A DNA stretch of 64,000 nucleotides, from the NCBI GenBank assembly GCA_028564925.1, contig CM053029.1, positions 585,613,168 through 585,677,167 on the forward strand. Direction: 5' to 3'. Position 1 is the stretch's first letter, and every line of letters begins with the position of its first letter. A model generated the notes under the pieces. That model had not been told where the DNA came from and did no database searches. It worked only from the letters and a program-made list of their open reading frames with translations. The position numbers were made by a program, and so were the translations under genes. The stretch is from Lithobates sylvaticus (Eukaryota; Chordata; Amphibia; Anura; Ranidae). Shown here one piece after another: positions 45,419-56,909 of the stretch.

Positions 45419-46928
45419 TGTGACGGGCGTCACTTTGGGCGGCGGGGGGCTTGTGGAACCCAGCTTACCTTAGAGAGTTCTGGAAACTCCTTGTCCAGCT
45501 CCTCCAGCTCGTGTAAGTCACCCTGTGTCTATTAGGGGCACAGGGTGACCAATAACCCCAGTCTGATCTGCACTAATCAGACTCACCGCACAACCACATC
45601 AGACTCAGCATTTCCTTTTAGGGTCTTGTATGGGTCTTGTATGTGTGGTTTGTGTTTGTCAGGGCTGGGCTCCGCCCTTCCTTCTCTGAGCTGGCTGCTC
45701 AGCTGTCGGCTAATTGCCAGCTCCCATCTCTCCACAGGTACTCAGCTGTTGATGATATCCTGCTCATCAGTCCTTCCTACATCATCAGTTCACTCTTTTG
45801 CCTGATATTTTGGACTGGAACGTTTGTTTGTTTGTTTGTTGTGTGCGGTCTAAGAAGGGGGACACACTATATGCACTTTATTACTTTATTTTTGTTGGAC
45901 TCATTCCAATGACAGCCATTGTCAGAGATTGTGGTTATTGACATGAGTCTTCACCCATTTTCACTTATTTTCAGTTGTTTGGCTATTGACATGAGTTTTT
46001 ATTTATGTATGCTATTTTCACATTTGCCAGCGCTGTTTTCAATGGTTTATTAATTGCTCATCAGACCTGCCTACTTAAGCCGTCCAGCCCAGAGGATCTC
46101 TGCCTTCGCCTTAGTCAACATCACAGAGACGCTCTCCTGCGTTCCTGTCAAAAGGCTTGCTTGGCTGACATCCCTTCTGGCTCCAGATCCTGCTTGCTGT
46201 TTTACTACGCTCATCTCCGGCTCCCTGATGTTTGGCTTTTCTGACTATCCGTTCCGGTTCCTGAACTCTGGCTATGTTTTGACTACATTTGTTCTATTTA
46301 CTTTTATTATTAAACAAGTGTGATTTAACTGTACTTCTGTCTCGGTCTGATTACATGGTTTCTGACAGTGTTAAAGGAATAAAGGGGCTCTTTCACTTGG
46401 GACATTAATATTTCTGAACAATATCCCTCAAGAATATATGAAGATAAAGTCCACCTTTCGTCAGAGACCATCCCCAGATGGTTTAAGGTGGGGTGGGGGT
46501 TGCTATGTGTTTGTTAAGTGCCTGTATCCCATTGTTCTATTGTTTGTGTCTGCCTTGGGAGCAACCTATTATGGGATGTATATCTCTATGTGGATTAGCT
46601 GTGAGAGGGGAGAGGGGGGATTTCTCCAGCAGCCCCTCCCAAAGACGATCTACTATTGGAAAGTGGAATACACCTGTGTCATGCTAATGGAGGAGGTAAA
46701 TTTTACTCCACCCTGTGTCACTATGCAAAGAAGGGGGATTGTCTCCTGAGTGTATACTGTGTCTCTGTACCTGTGTTCAAATAAGCAGTTATAATTCTGG
46801 TTTACTCCAAAACTGGTACTGCCTAGTTATTGGGGTAACTATAGCCAGACTTGTGGGTCTCGTGTTCCAGAACTTAGGAAGCAACATCTTGGCAGAGATA
46901 CCCAACAGGGTGTCCAGATTCCGTCACA
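45419..46928 (+). mobile_element. Solo LTR, family 4, itself interrupted (fossil)
   Basis: TGTGACGG to CCGTCACA, flanked by ATACC on both sides (45414-45418, 46929-46933). Without the nested LTR it would span ~0.8 kb. It lies within the hAT element, so it is younger than that element and older than the LTR inside it. Confidence 0.8.
45657..46367 (+). mobile_element. Solo LTR, family 5, nested (fossil)
   Basis: 711 bp, TGTCAGGGCTGGGCTC to GGTTTCTGACA, flanked by GTGTT (45652-45656, 46368-46372). ATTAAA-type polyadenylation signal near 46307. Youngest of the three nested layers. Confidence 0.85.
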
Positions 46929-47063
46929 ATACCAACGATAGGGCACTATTCCACAGTCTAATACAATTGATGGAGCATTGTTTACTCCCACTGACACCAG
47001 GACATTTTGAAGGACAGTAAACCGGCCCTTTGTTTATAAAGTTTGGAGACCCCTGGTCTAGAT

Positions 47064-47839
47064 GAACATCAACTTCACCTGCAGAATGTTAAAACTTTGG
47101 TGGGTTCCTGGAAACAAGGAGCATGGGGAGTAACTTTATTTTGATCACATGTTTATTTTGATCATATGTATAATTTATAGAGCACACAGAACAAACAAAA
47201 AGTAATCATCATATATAAATTATAACACAAATACATGATTTAAAGAAAGGACCTCATGATTGACACCTGATTTGATACCTGATGGTGATACTGTTGTAGA
47301 TTAATAGTAAACGTAGCACCACAGAATGGAACTGTGTGTACATAGATTAGTAAGGAAGGTGGTCTGCATCAGTTGGAGGGCTGACAATCAATGCCATGTT
47401 TACCACTGATACTATTATCAGTATTTTTGGTTGATGTTTGTATTATTTATTATATGTTTGTTTCTGTTTATTCAGAATAATTGACTAAAGCTCCTAAAGG
47501 AAGCGCTTTTGCGTGCAACATGTAGAGCGGCACTATACTACGCTTACCCACACCAAGCCCGATTGGATACTGGCTACTGTTCCTCTCGGACGCCTTATTC
47601 TTACCAGGAACGGGTCTTAGTGGTTTTGATGGTGTTACCTCTATATTCTCTAGGCATTTTCTGTATTGTCTGATTTTTAATATGTTTATATTTATATTTT
47701 TATTTGTCTGTAATAAAGCTTTAGCCAACTTTGTGTACTCTATGCCTATAAAGTCCATGACATTGTCCAAATATACATTATCCAGATATTGTTGTAGAAA
47801 ATGCCTTTTCATATTCAGACCAGTTAAAGCAAAACAATG
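47064..47839 (+). other. Low-copy sequence, then a hammerhead-type retroposon tail
   Basis: 47064-47400 shows nothing. From about 47480, GGAAGCGCTTTTGCGTGCAA and ACATGTAGAGCGGC, then AATAAAGC near 47713, follow the layout of the ribozyme-bearing repeats, with an eroded core. Confidence 0.3.
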
Positions 47840-47925
47840 GAGATATTCACTGTATCTACAGCTAAGCATTATTATAGGTTTGCCTGTAGGTACAAGTGCC
47901 AAAAAAGAGTTTACTACCACTTTAA
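47840..47925. mobile_element. Truncated right end of a TTAA MITE
   Basis: GCATTATTATAGGTTTGCCT through GTTTACTACCACTTTAA matches the right half of the 38999-39296 type. Confidence 0.6.
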
Positions 47926-48137
47926 AACCAAGTAGCAGCAGTCTAAATTCACAGTTCCAGGTTCCTAAAACTAAGGCAAACAGACTGTCCACTTTGCAAG
48001 GGAATCATCTGCAGTTCTTAGAGTAGTAGCTTTAGAGCTCTGCTGATTTCCATCATCCAATCCATGTGCAAGCAACATATTTATTTATTTTCTTGCACAT
48101 GATTGGGTATTCTTTCCAAAATGAAGCTTCTTATTCA

Positions 48138-48920
48138 TTAACCACTTCATGCAAAATTGCGTACCTGTACGTCATTTTTTTGAAGTGGTTATACCGGGGT
48201 GATGCCTGAAGCCAGAGGCTTCACCCCGGTACCGTTTATTTAGAGCGGATTTCGGCTTTCATGTGATAACAACCAATTCCGCCAAGCAGCCGTTTGGCCG
48301 TCACCCCCCCTCCTGCCGCCTTCTGCTGCTCCGCCTGGGTCTCTCGTCCCACCGCTTGACCAGGTGGCATGTCTGCTGGCTGGCCGGAGTATACTTGGCA
48401 GCCAACTGCACCAATTTAAAAAAATCCAAGGTATTCAAAACTGCAGATTTTGCCAATTTGAATACTAAGTGCAAAGGAGGGGTTTGGGGTCTTTAGAAGA
48501 GTACCTGTCACTGCCTATTACTGTCACAAGGGATGTTTACATTCCTTGTGACAGCAATAAAAATGATGAGTAGTTTTTTTTAAAGGAACAGTGTTAAAAT
48601 AATAAAAAAAAAGAAAAAAGAATGTTTAAAAGCGCCCCGGTCCCACCAAAGAAGTCACGCCAGCAAATGTAAACAGTGTTCAAATTGCACATGTGAGGTT
48701 ATCGCCGTGATCGTTAGAGCAAGAGCAATACTTTTAGCAAAAAACCTCCTCCGTAATTCTAAACAGGCAACCGTTTTTTTTAAAGCATCGCCTATGGAGA
48801 TTTTTAAGTGCCGTAGTTTGTAACCATTTCACGAGTGCATTCAGTTTGAAAGGGTAACATGTTAGGTATCTGTTTACTCTGCGTAACATCATCTTTCACA
48901 ATATATAAAAAAATTTGGCT
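48138..48920 (+). mobile_element. piggyBac-type element, left part
   Basis: TTAACCACTTCATGCAAAAT with TTAA at the left. Contains an inverted pair CCGGGGTGATGCC/GGCTTCACCCCGG (48193-48231) and TGTCACAAGGGATGTTTACA. No matching right end, so truncated near the LINE that follows. Confidence 0.65.
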
Positions 48921-48924
48921 AACT

Positions 48925-49495
48925 TTACTTGGCTCTTGGAGACCATGACACGTGAAAAAATTGACCTCCATACTTCCTGACACTCAAGCAAAGTATGTCA
49001 GAGTCTGGGGCCCATGGCTGGATCACAGTAAGCACTTGAGCAACGTCCACTCTCTTCTTTCTTCGTGACCACCTGCCACGAACCAGCGGAATGCCAATTG
49101 GACCTGACGGGACCCTCCTCTCCTCCCCCCACTTCCTTTCCGGCTTGCCCACATCCCTCTCTTCTCTTTCTCCTCTCAGTTTAGTCTTATATTATTCTAC
49201 TCACAAAACCTCACCAATTAGGTAATTTGCTCTCCCTTACCCATTTTGGGGTGATGTCTATTAGCTGGCTGTCGGAGGACTTCTCATGGGTCTACAAGCC
49301 TAATGCTATTGTATTAAGCCATTCATTATGAATCTCCCTATGGGAAACCTTGTCAACCTTGTAATTATGATCTTTTTAATTCAAATTGTAAGGAGCTCTG
49401 CTCCCTTTGGTGTAATATGTTCCTTTGTTTATGTATATGCTTTGCATGTTGTTTCACCACACTGAATTTTTTATATTTAAAAAAAAAAAATTTGT
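48925..49495 (+). mobile_element. LINE 3' end, L1/Tx1-like
   Basis: Plus-strand translation near the left contains YVRVWGPWLDHSKHLS, like the extreme C-terminus of L1-type ORF2. It continues through a C/T-rich 3' region and ends in an A-run at about 49482-49493. No reverse transcriptase is left. Clade call is tentative. Confidence 0.45.
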
Positions 49496-49499
49496 ACAA

Positions 49500-50324
49500 G
49501 AATGAATTTTGCGCTGTGGTTGCTGGGACTTATATCTCTACAGAGATAGGAGAAAGGAAAAAAGGGTGAACAAAAGGCACCTAGGACAAGGGCCAGATTA
49601 AGAGCATCATGGACCTGGTGCTGAGGATTTTGGTGGACCTTTTTATAGAAAATAAATCAAATGAAAACACAAACAATTTTTTGTGAAAACAAATTAAATA
49701 TTTTGAGCAAACCGCTCGTTTACACTGTATGCGTAAGAGAACCTATGCGAATGAGCCCTTATTTTTTTTTTAATTGTTTATTTTTTACATGTTTTTAATA
49801 TTTTATTTTTTTACATTTTTTATTATTTGCTGTAGTTTTATTTTTACATTTTTTACATTGTTTTTCACAATGCTTTTTTTTTTTAGGGGGAGGCGCAGTG
49901 GATGGTGTCAGTAGAGCCGTGGATGGTGTTAGTACTTTTTTGTTTTTATTATTATTTATTACAATTTACATTTTTATTATTTTTTTACAATTTTTTTGAT
50001 GGTCTCAGTAGGGCAGTGGATGGTCTCAGCAGATTGTTTTTACAATTTTACCAGAGATCAGGGGGAATCTTGTGGACAGTCGGTGGTGATCGGTGCAGTG
50101 GGGGGAGGGGGGGCAGGGACAATTACAAGCACTGATATCCCTCTTTGGTTTTCCATGAAGCAGCTGAAAGCCGTAGGAAGGAGAGGAGGCAAGGCGGCTT
50201 TCAGATGCTTCAAGGAGAGCTATACAAGGAGATTGTTGCTGGTACTTGCCCCTGCAACCAACCACCACAAACCACAAACTGTCAGATTCCCCCTGCTGCA
50301 GGTGTTGGTACTAGGAGCCTCTCA
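49500..50324. other. Unresolved repeat-like sequence
   Basis: GGGCCAGATTAAGAGCATCA near 49590 looks like the start of a dispersed repeat. 49750-50060 is T-rich with duplicated GGATGGTGTCAG/GGATGGTCTCAG words. Open frames without motifs. Confidence 0.35.
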
Positions 50325-50983
50325 TGGGGCCCCCTACTGGCCCCTGCATGGAGGCCACCCCTGCTGGGCCTATATTAAGGTAGGGGCCTGGAGCTGCAGC
50401 TCCAATAGCCCCTACATTAATCCAGCATTGCCTAGAACTGCTGAGACTCTACAGTCTCAAGGGTTATTGTTGCTTAATAGAAGCTGCACACTAGACTCTC
50501 CTTCTTTCAAAGCTCTTTAATAAACTGTCAATGATAAAAGTGCCTCCATATTGTCCCCACCAAAGGACAGCCCCTACTTAATGCATTTTACCAATGATGG
50601 CTTGATTGCCAGGCATCATTGGTGAAAACCGTCTCCATACTGGTTTTTGGATTTGTGTGGATTTCTTTTTGGGTGTACCGTGCAGTGGCTACCCTTGGGA
50701 CCCTTGAGACTGTAGAGTCTCTGCAGTCCTAGGCAAGGCTGGATTAAAGTAGGGCGTATTGGATACAGCTCCAGGCCCCTACCTTAATATAGGACCAGCA
50801 CGACTGGCCTCCATTTGGGGGCCAGTAGGGGGCCCCATGAGAGAGAAAAAAGCTGCACACCAGAATCTCCTTTTTCCAAAGCTCTTTATTAAACTGTCAG
50901 TGATAAAAATGCCTCCATTTGTCCCCACCCAAGGACAGCCCCTCCTTAACGCATTTTACCAATGATGGCTTGATTGCCAGGCC
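50325..50983. repeat. Inverted repeat combined with a direct duplication
   Basis: Arms 50325-50465 and 50700-50838 are reverse complements (GGGGCCCCCTACTGGCCCC; TTGCCTAG against CTAGGCAA; GAGACTCTACAGTCTCAAGG against CCTTGAGACTGTAGAGTCTC). A ~136 bp block starting AAGCTGCACAC is present directly at 50480-50615 and 50849-50983. Confidence 0.8.
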
Positions 50984-51332
50984 CTGGAGGAGGACAATAT
51001 GGAGGCACTTCTATCAATAACAGCTTAATAAACTTTGATTCTGGCGCATGGCTTCTATTGAATAACATTCTTAGTTGACAAGTAGAGACGGGCCTCTTGA
51101 GCCAGCATCCTGGGCATTCTCAGTGAGAAAGAGAGGAGCAGGTCTGGAGCTGTGCTACAACTTTGGATGGTTTAAATTACCAGTGTTCTATCTTCAATGT
51201 TTTAATGGAGCTCAGTCCATCTTTCTTAAGACATCTTGGGAAATATGGACTGAGCACCATCAAATGTTGACATTAAAACGCTGATGCTTTGATTTATCTC
51301 CACTACAAAACCAACAAGGGCCTCTATACTTA

Positions 51333-51515
51333 AGCTGGCCATACACCATACTATTTTCTTATTCAATTTACTTTGGATTTACCTTCAACTGTGTAGTACA
51401 AGGGCCTGCCTGATTGCATACAAATTGAAAGTGTTTAGATTTGACCTCATATGATATGGTTTTGGTAAATCTAAAGGAAATCTATAGACAAAAGTTGTAT
51501 AATGTATGGCCAGCC
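51333..51515. mobile_element. Small MITE, AGCTGGCCATACAC type
   Basis: Inverted ends AGCTGGCCATACACCATAC and GTATAATGTATGGCCAGCC, flanked by TTA on both sides. A 3 bp TTA duplication fits a Harbinger-type mover. Confidence 0.75.
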
Positions 51516-51747
51516 TTACTTTGGATTTGTAAAAACTCTATAGAGACATATACTGATAGGTATGCAGCACTAGATGAACAGTGTTTTCCATCTATTTGGA
51601 CTATTTTTTGAAGAGTGGCTTCCATAGTTCAATGGCAGAAAAACAAATTTTTGGTCTTCGAATATCAAATGAAGACCTGGATCTGTTTTATATGCAAATT
51701 TGACTAAATCATACTAGTTTGATTAACCCTTTGATTGCCCCTAGATG

Positions 51748-52228
51748 TTAAAGTGGTGTTTCCACCAAAAAAAAAAAACTTTTAATGAGAAGTAATATTA
51801 TGTCTAAGGTTCGGTTCACACCATGCCTGCATCTGAATTGCGAAGGAATGTGCTGTGGATTCCTGTACAATTCAACCTGCATACAAAATGCACTGCTTTT
51901 GCGATCTGCAGCAGGTGTCAATAAAAAGTTAATGACACCTCAAACGCAGGTCACAAACGTAGTGTGTTTGCCCTGCACCTGCCAGCCCTGAATCACCATG
52001 TGATCTGGTTGCAGTGCATGTAAAAAAGTAGTGCATACACTACATTTGGTGCATTGCAATTTTAGCCCATTCAAAATGAATGAGCTTGAAATTGCACTGC
52101 ACAGACCCACGTGTGAATCGCACAGGAACGCACAGTGCATCCCTGTGTGATTCAGCTCCAGACATGGTGTGATCTAAAAATGTAAATAGAAGTAATAAAA
52201 AGTGGGGTTTGCTGACATTGATGGCATC
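51748..52228. mobile_element. TTAA-type MITE, right end unclear
   Basis: TTAAAGTGGTGTTTCCACC at the left, A-run, then inverted words such as ACACCATGCCTG and AGACATGGTGTG (51819-52173) that enclose a region rich in GTGCA/TGCAC pairs. Confidence 0.5.
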
Positions 52229-52322
52229 TCCTTTTTCATGTAGCACTTCTGTGAGAAATATGACAGTGCAGTATAAAACACAATTTCTCACAGTCAGGAC
52301 AGCTGTGCTACATGAAAAAGTA
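52229..52322. repeat. Long hairpin
   Basis: CTTTTTCATGTAGCAC pairs perfectly with GTGCTACATGAAAAAG; inside, TGTGAGAAAT pairs with ATTTCTCACA, with an asymmetric bulge on the right and a loop of ~22 nt. It could be a tiny fold-back element or a transcribed hairpin. Confidence 0.75.
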
Positions 52323-52517
52323 AACATTAGACTTTTCATTGCAGTTAATGGGACTGGGCTAACCTGCAGTCCCCTGAGAATCCAGATCCACTGCCACCAT
52401 AATGCAGCTCATGTGTGCAGAGTGCACACCAGAAGAAGCCAGGAACGATCATGCTGGAAGCCCGGCCACACCCCCTCCCGCCCACTCAAACTACAGGATC
52501 TCACGGTCAGTCAGTTT

Positions 52518-53787
52518 GAAGACAAACAGACTAAGGACATGGATTACTGGAACCATGTCCTGTGGTCTGATGAGACCAAAATAAACTTATTTGGTTTAGA
52601 TGGTGTCAAGCGTGTGTGGCGGCAATCAGGTGAGGAGTACAAAGACAAGTGTGTCTTGCCTACAGTCAAGCATGGTGGTGGGAGTGTCATGGTCTGTGGC
52701 TGCATGAGTGCTGCCGGCACTGGGGAGCTACAGTTCATTGAGGGAATCATGAATAACAACATGTACTGTGACATACTGAAGCAGAGCATGACCCCCTCCC
52801 TTCAGAGACTGGACCGTCTAACATGATAATGACCCCAAACACACCTCCAAGATGACCACTGTCTTGAAGAAGCTGATGGTAAAGGTGATGGACTGGCCAA
52901 GCATGTCTCCAGACCAAAACTCTATTGAGCATCTGTGGGGCATCCTCAAAGGGAAGGTGGAGGAGTGCAAGGTCTCTAACATCCACCAGCTCTGTGATGT
53001 CATCACAGAGGAGTAGAAGAGGACTACAGTGGCAACCTGTGAAGCTCTGGTGACCTCCATGCCCGAGAGGGTTAAGGCAGTGCTAGAAAATAAAGGTGGC
53101 CACACAAAATATTGACACTTTGGGCCCAATTTGGACATTTTCACTTAGGGGTGTACTCACTTTTGTTGCCAGCGGTTTTAGACATTAATGGCTGTGTGTT
53201 GAGTTATTTTGAGGGGACAGAAAATGTACACTGTTATACAAGCTGTACACTCACTACTTTACATTGTAGCAAAGTGTCATTTCTTATGCCCCGTACACAC
53301 GGTCGGAAATTCCGACCACAAAATCCGTCTGATTTTTTCCGATGGATTTTGTCCAACACTGGTGTTGCATACACACGGTCGGACAAAGTTGTCGGAAAAA
53401 ATCCGATCATCCTGAACGTGGTGACGTTCGTTGCGTACGACGGAAATACGTAGAGGCTAGCAGCCAATAGCTTTGGTCTTGTAATGTGATCTGAGAATGC
53501 GTGGCACTTTGTCCGTCGGAATTCGCTACACACGATCGGAAAAAGTCATATCGGACTTTGTTGTCGGAAAATTTGAGAGCAGGATCTCAAATTTTTTCCG
53601 TCGGAAATTCCGATGGAAGAAGTCCGATGGAGCCCACACACGGGCGGATTTTCCGACAACATGGTCCGATAGGACATTTTCCGTCGGAAATTCCGACCGT
53701 GTGTACGGGGCATTAGTGCTGTCACATGAAAAGAGAATAAAATATTTACAAAAACGTGAGGGGTGTACTCACTTTTGTGAGATACTG
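52518..53787 (+). mobile_element. Tc1/mariner element, 5'-truncated, broken
   Basis: Homologous to 60830-61688. The transposase portion shows DYWNHVLWSDETKINLFGLD (first catalytic D), then a deletion after PSLQRLDR that brings an early stop, then, in another frame, the DNDPKH-type block and SPDQNSIEHLWG region. The right end is GGGGTGTACTCACTTTTGTG then AGATACTG, followed by TA. A CCGTACAC MITE sits at 53286-53713. The left terminal repeat and N-terminus are missing. Confidence 0.88.
53286..53713 (+). mobile_element. MITE, CCGTACACACGGTCGG family, nested in Tc1
   Basis: 428 bp with intact terminal repeats, very similar to 7491-7916. The matching site in the other Tc1 copy (near 61612) lacks it. 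Confidence 0.92.
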
Positions 53788-54786
53788 TATATATATCGCT
53801 CACAGTACTCAACTGTGTTGTTGCAAGTGCACTCATTTTGCTACAATCACTCCAATCCAGGGCAAATCTCAGCTTTGGTTCTAGTGACCTGCTAATCAAT
53901 ATCCAATCAGGCCAAAATGATATGACCCAGTAAAAATGAAAGCGGATTCAGTTTCTACAGGGTACGGCATTGCAAGTAACCACTGTACCCATTAAATAAG
54001 CTTCTAAGAGGGCAAAATGATAACAATTTAGGCCTCCGCACATTTCAGAAATCTGCCATCTTGTCTTCCTCTGAAACATATATTTCCTCTAAAGTGAAAC
54101 TTCAGTAATGGTAGGAAGAAAACTCCTCCAGGTCAACTATATACTTTTCAAAGGTGTTAACAAACTTTACTGCAGAACCTTACCTGCCTCTCTGGGTATT
54201 GTGATAGGCATGTCACCGTGTTCCTGAAATGTAACTGATGAATCGCCTTGTCTGCTTCGCTTGTGATCAGTCTTAGTGTTGTAATACGAAATGATACATC
54301 CTTTATATTTTGAAACAGTTTGAAAGTATCTCAACAAAAATGAATCTTTTATTGCAGGGGATTTATGCGATTTGACCTCAAGCCCTGTGCAGGATTCCTG
54401 GGGAAAAGTGTGAGCCAATTAGTAGAGATGGAGCGAGAATTCTGGGAAATTCTATTGACAAGATTGTTTGTTACCATAGCTGTGCAGAAAAGAAATTTGA
54501 ACTTTTTGAGTTCAGAAACAAAAGTCTGTGTGGATATTAAATAAAAAAAAAAAAAAATTTGGTATAACGTTAAATTAAAAAAAGGTTTATGAAGCATTAT
54601 TTTCTGATCTATCGAGTGAGTTACCTAGAAATCTCAGGACTCTCACCTCCTTTATTTCTCTGGTAGCTAAGATCACCATAGCGCGAGCATGGAAAACTCA
54701 TGTGATAAACCTAGCATTAGTGAAAAACTATTTTGTTGGCAGCCAGTAAAAAATGGGCACTTTTTTCCTGTCAGTAAATGCCAGTA
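53788..54786. other. Low-copy island, candidate conserved non-coding element
   Basis: 54020-54690 is free of known repeats; it contains CTTTTCAAAGGTGTTAACAA, AGCCAATTAGTAGAG and GACAAGATTGTTTGTTACCA (SOX- and forkhead-like words) and a purine-rich GGAGCGAGAATTCTGGGAAA. No coding motif. It lies between two inverted copies of the same MITE. Confidence 0.33.
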
Positions 54787-55211
54787 ATGCCCCGTACACA
54801 CGGTCGGATTTTCCGACGGAAAATGTCCTATGGCCATGTTGTCGGAAATTCCGACCGTGTGTAGGCTCCATCGGACTTTTTCCGTCTGGAATTTCCGACG
54901 GAAAAAGTTTGAGATCCTGCTCTCAAATTTTCCGACAACAAAGTCCTATCGGACTTTTTCCGATCGTGTGTAGCGAATTCCGACGGACAAAGTGCCACCC
55001 ATGCTCAGATCACATTACAAGACCAAAGCTATTGGCTACTAGCCTCTACGTAGTCCCGTCGTACGCAACGAACGTCACCACGTTGAGGACGATCGGATTT
55101 TCCGACAACTTTGTCCGACCGTGTGTATGCAGCACCAGTGTCGGACAAAATCCGTCAGAAAAAATCTGATGGATTTTGTGGTCGGAATTTCCGACCGTAT
55201 GTACGGGGCAT
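54787..55211 (-). mobile_element. MITE, CCGTACACACGGTCGG family, full length, inverted
   Basis: 425 bp, TA on both sides, opposite in orientation to the 53286 copy. Terminal repeats nearly perfect, suggesting a relatively recent insertion. Confidence 0.92.
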
Positions 55212-55777
55212 TAGAGGAAAAAGTTTGCCAGTTAAAAATATAGCTGTGATGCCCCGCTTGGAACTATTCATACGCAGTTCTGGCCTGGAGCCAGTCAAAA
55301 CCATCCGAGTGCCTGCTATAGTGTTGAGGTAATGACTAAGCACTAACATTTGCACGAAACCCGTCTACCTCTTTGTCCCCTGCTCCATCTGTCAACCACT
55401 TGTCATGTGAAGCTTCAATAAAAGGATTTTTTGGAAGTGCAGCCGTCCGGAATCACTTCCTTATGTTTCACAGCATGCGAGCTGGGCTAGCACCTGACTA
55501 GTGTGTGTGGGGATTACCCAGAGACCCACTCACCTGGAGCTGCTTTTCTTGTTTCATTGCCTGCTATAGCGTGTTCGGGCAGTGATGGTGGGGGTCAGGC
55601 GGAGGCGGTGCCCAAGCGTGTCATGGTGCAAGGGAGCTGAGCGGAGCAGCCGGAGCCTCATGTGTGGGTCTGCGGGAGCCAGGAGGGGGACTGTCAGCGC
55701 TGTTTGGACTTGAGTTTCACGTGTGTGCCACCCATTTTAATTTCTTGCCCTTCTGAGTCCTGTCCCTGAGATACTTA
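55212..55777 (+). other. Hammerhead-type retroposon fragment and GC-rich flank
   Basis: CACGAAACCCGTCTACC at 55353-55369 fits the 3' hammerhead box with a two-base-pair stem III (A-C, CC, G-T, C). It is followed by CTTCAATAAAAGGATTTTTT at about 55407. The 5' CTGANGA box is not convincing. 55560-55720 is GC-rich without a motif. Confidence 0.35.
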
Positions 55778-55905
55778 CCGTATTTATCGGCGTATAACAC
55801 GCACCGGCGTATAACACGCACCCCAAGTTTAGGAGGGCATTTTAAGGAAAAAAGTTTTAGGAGGAAGTTTAGGGAAAAAAAAAACTTACATTTAAGCGTC
55901 ATTTG

Positions 55906-56335
55906 CAGCTTGCCCAGTGTCATTGCAGCTTGCCCCATGTCATTGCAGCTTGCCCAGTGTCATTGTAGCTTGCCCAGCATCATTTGTAGCTTGCCCAGTG
56001 TCATTGTAGCTTGCCCAGTGTCATTTGCAGCTTGCCCAGTGTCATTGCAGCTTGCCCAGTGTCATTGCAGCTTGCCCAGTGTCATTGCAGCTTGCCCAGT
56101 GTCATTGCAACTTGCCCAGTGTCATTGTAGCTTGCCCAGCGTCATTTGCAGCCTTGCCCAGTGTCATTTGCAGCTTGCCCAGTGTCATTGCAGCTTGCGC
56201 AGTGTCATTGTAGCTTGCCCAGTGTCATTGCAGCCTTGCCCAGTGTCATTTGCAGCCTTGCCCAGTGTCATTGTAGCTTGCCCAGTGTCATTGTAGCTTG
56301 TCTAGTGTCATTGTAGCTTGCCAGCGTCATTTGCA
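55906..56335. repeat. Minisatellite, 20 bp unit
   Basis: About twenty copies of GCTTGCCCAGTGTCATTGCA with one- or two-base length changes. Open frames reading QLAQCHCSLPSV-like repeats are artefacts. Confidence 0.95.
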
Positions 56336-56411
56336 GTCCTGTCCGGGTTTAAATTTCCCGCCGCCGAGACGCTCTGTCGCGTGCGCCGCCAAAAAAGACC
56401 GAATCGCCCCC

Positions 56412-56531
56412 GGAAAAGACCGAGCCGACTGTTCGGCTCCGCTCGCGGCCCCGCCTCCCTGCTGTTTCCGGAGCGAGCGCAGGGAGGCGGGACTACGAGC
56501 GGAGCCGAACAGTCGGCTCGGTCTTTTCCGG
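56412..56531. repeat. GC-rich perfect-stem hairpin
   Basis: GGAAAAGACCGAGCCGACTG onward pairs with its reverse complement ending at CGGTCTTTTCC, with about 50 bp per arm (including GTTCGGCTCCGCTCG and CCCGCCTCCCTGC), around a short loop near 56470. Confidence 0.88.
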
Positions 56532-56909
56532 CGCCGCTTCGTTTTTTTTCAGCCGCGATTCGGTCCTTTTCGGCAGCACTCGCTATTTTTCAGCGGCGCT
56601 TGCCATTTTTTACACTTTTTTTAGGGGGGTATCGGCGTATAACACGCACCCACGACTTTCCCCCGATTTTAAGGGGGAAAAAGTGCGTGTTATATGCCGA
56701 TAAATACGGTACTTACTTACTTACTGTATTGAAAATAAAATAACAAATACGTTTTTTGCCCTAGTATCTCCCTTGCAACACATCGCTGACTGCATCATGA
56801 ACTTATTTGTAGTCTAAATACTGAAATTTGCACTTAGAATCTTGTAACTTTTGGAAATGTCAGTAAAAACTTGGCTGTGACAGTAAATTTTGGGTGTCAT
56901 GGTTACATA

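Larger units (their letters stand above)
45201..47055. mobile_element. hAT-type non-autonomous element with nested LTRs
   Basis: Ends CAGTGGTCTCCAAACT and AGTTTGGAGACCCCTG, flanked by ATCTAGAT and GTCTAGAT (7 of 8 match). The left interior has four diverged ~33 bp units around CACTATTCCTCCCACTGACA; a partial unit recurs at 46930-47000, showing the array was split by the LTR insertion. No transposase. Confidence 0.88.
55778..56709. mobile_element. TATCGGCGTATAACACGCAC-type non-autonomous transposon
   Basis: Inverted ends CCGTATTTATCGGCGTATAA and TATGCCGATAAATACGG, flanked by TACTTA on both sides (55772-55777, 56710-56715). It contains a 20 bp minisatellite (55906-56335) and a GC-rich hairpin (56412-56531). 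I recognise the ends as a widespread vertebrate repeat, but the superfamily is not certain. Confidence 0.8.

Noticed and set aside
52209-52826. A 205-residue host protein starting at 52209
   Set aside because: Only the part from 52518 is Tc1 transposase; the upstream part is an accidental open extension through a hairpin and spacer.
55910-56296. Cysteine-rich repeat protein QLAQCHCSLPSV
   Set aside because: Translation of the 20 bp minisatellite inside a transposon.
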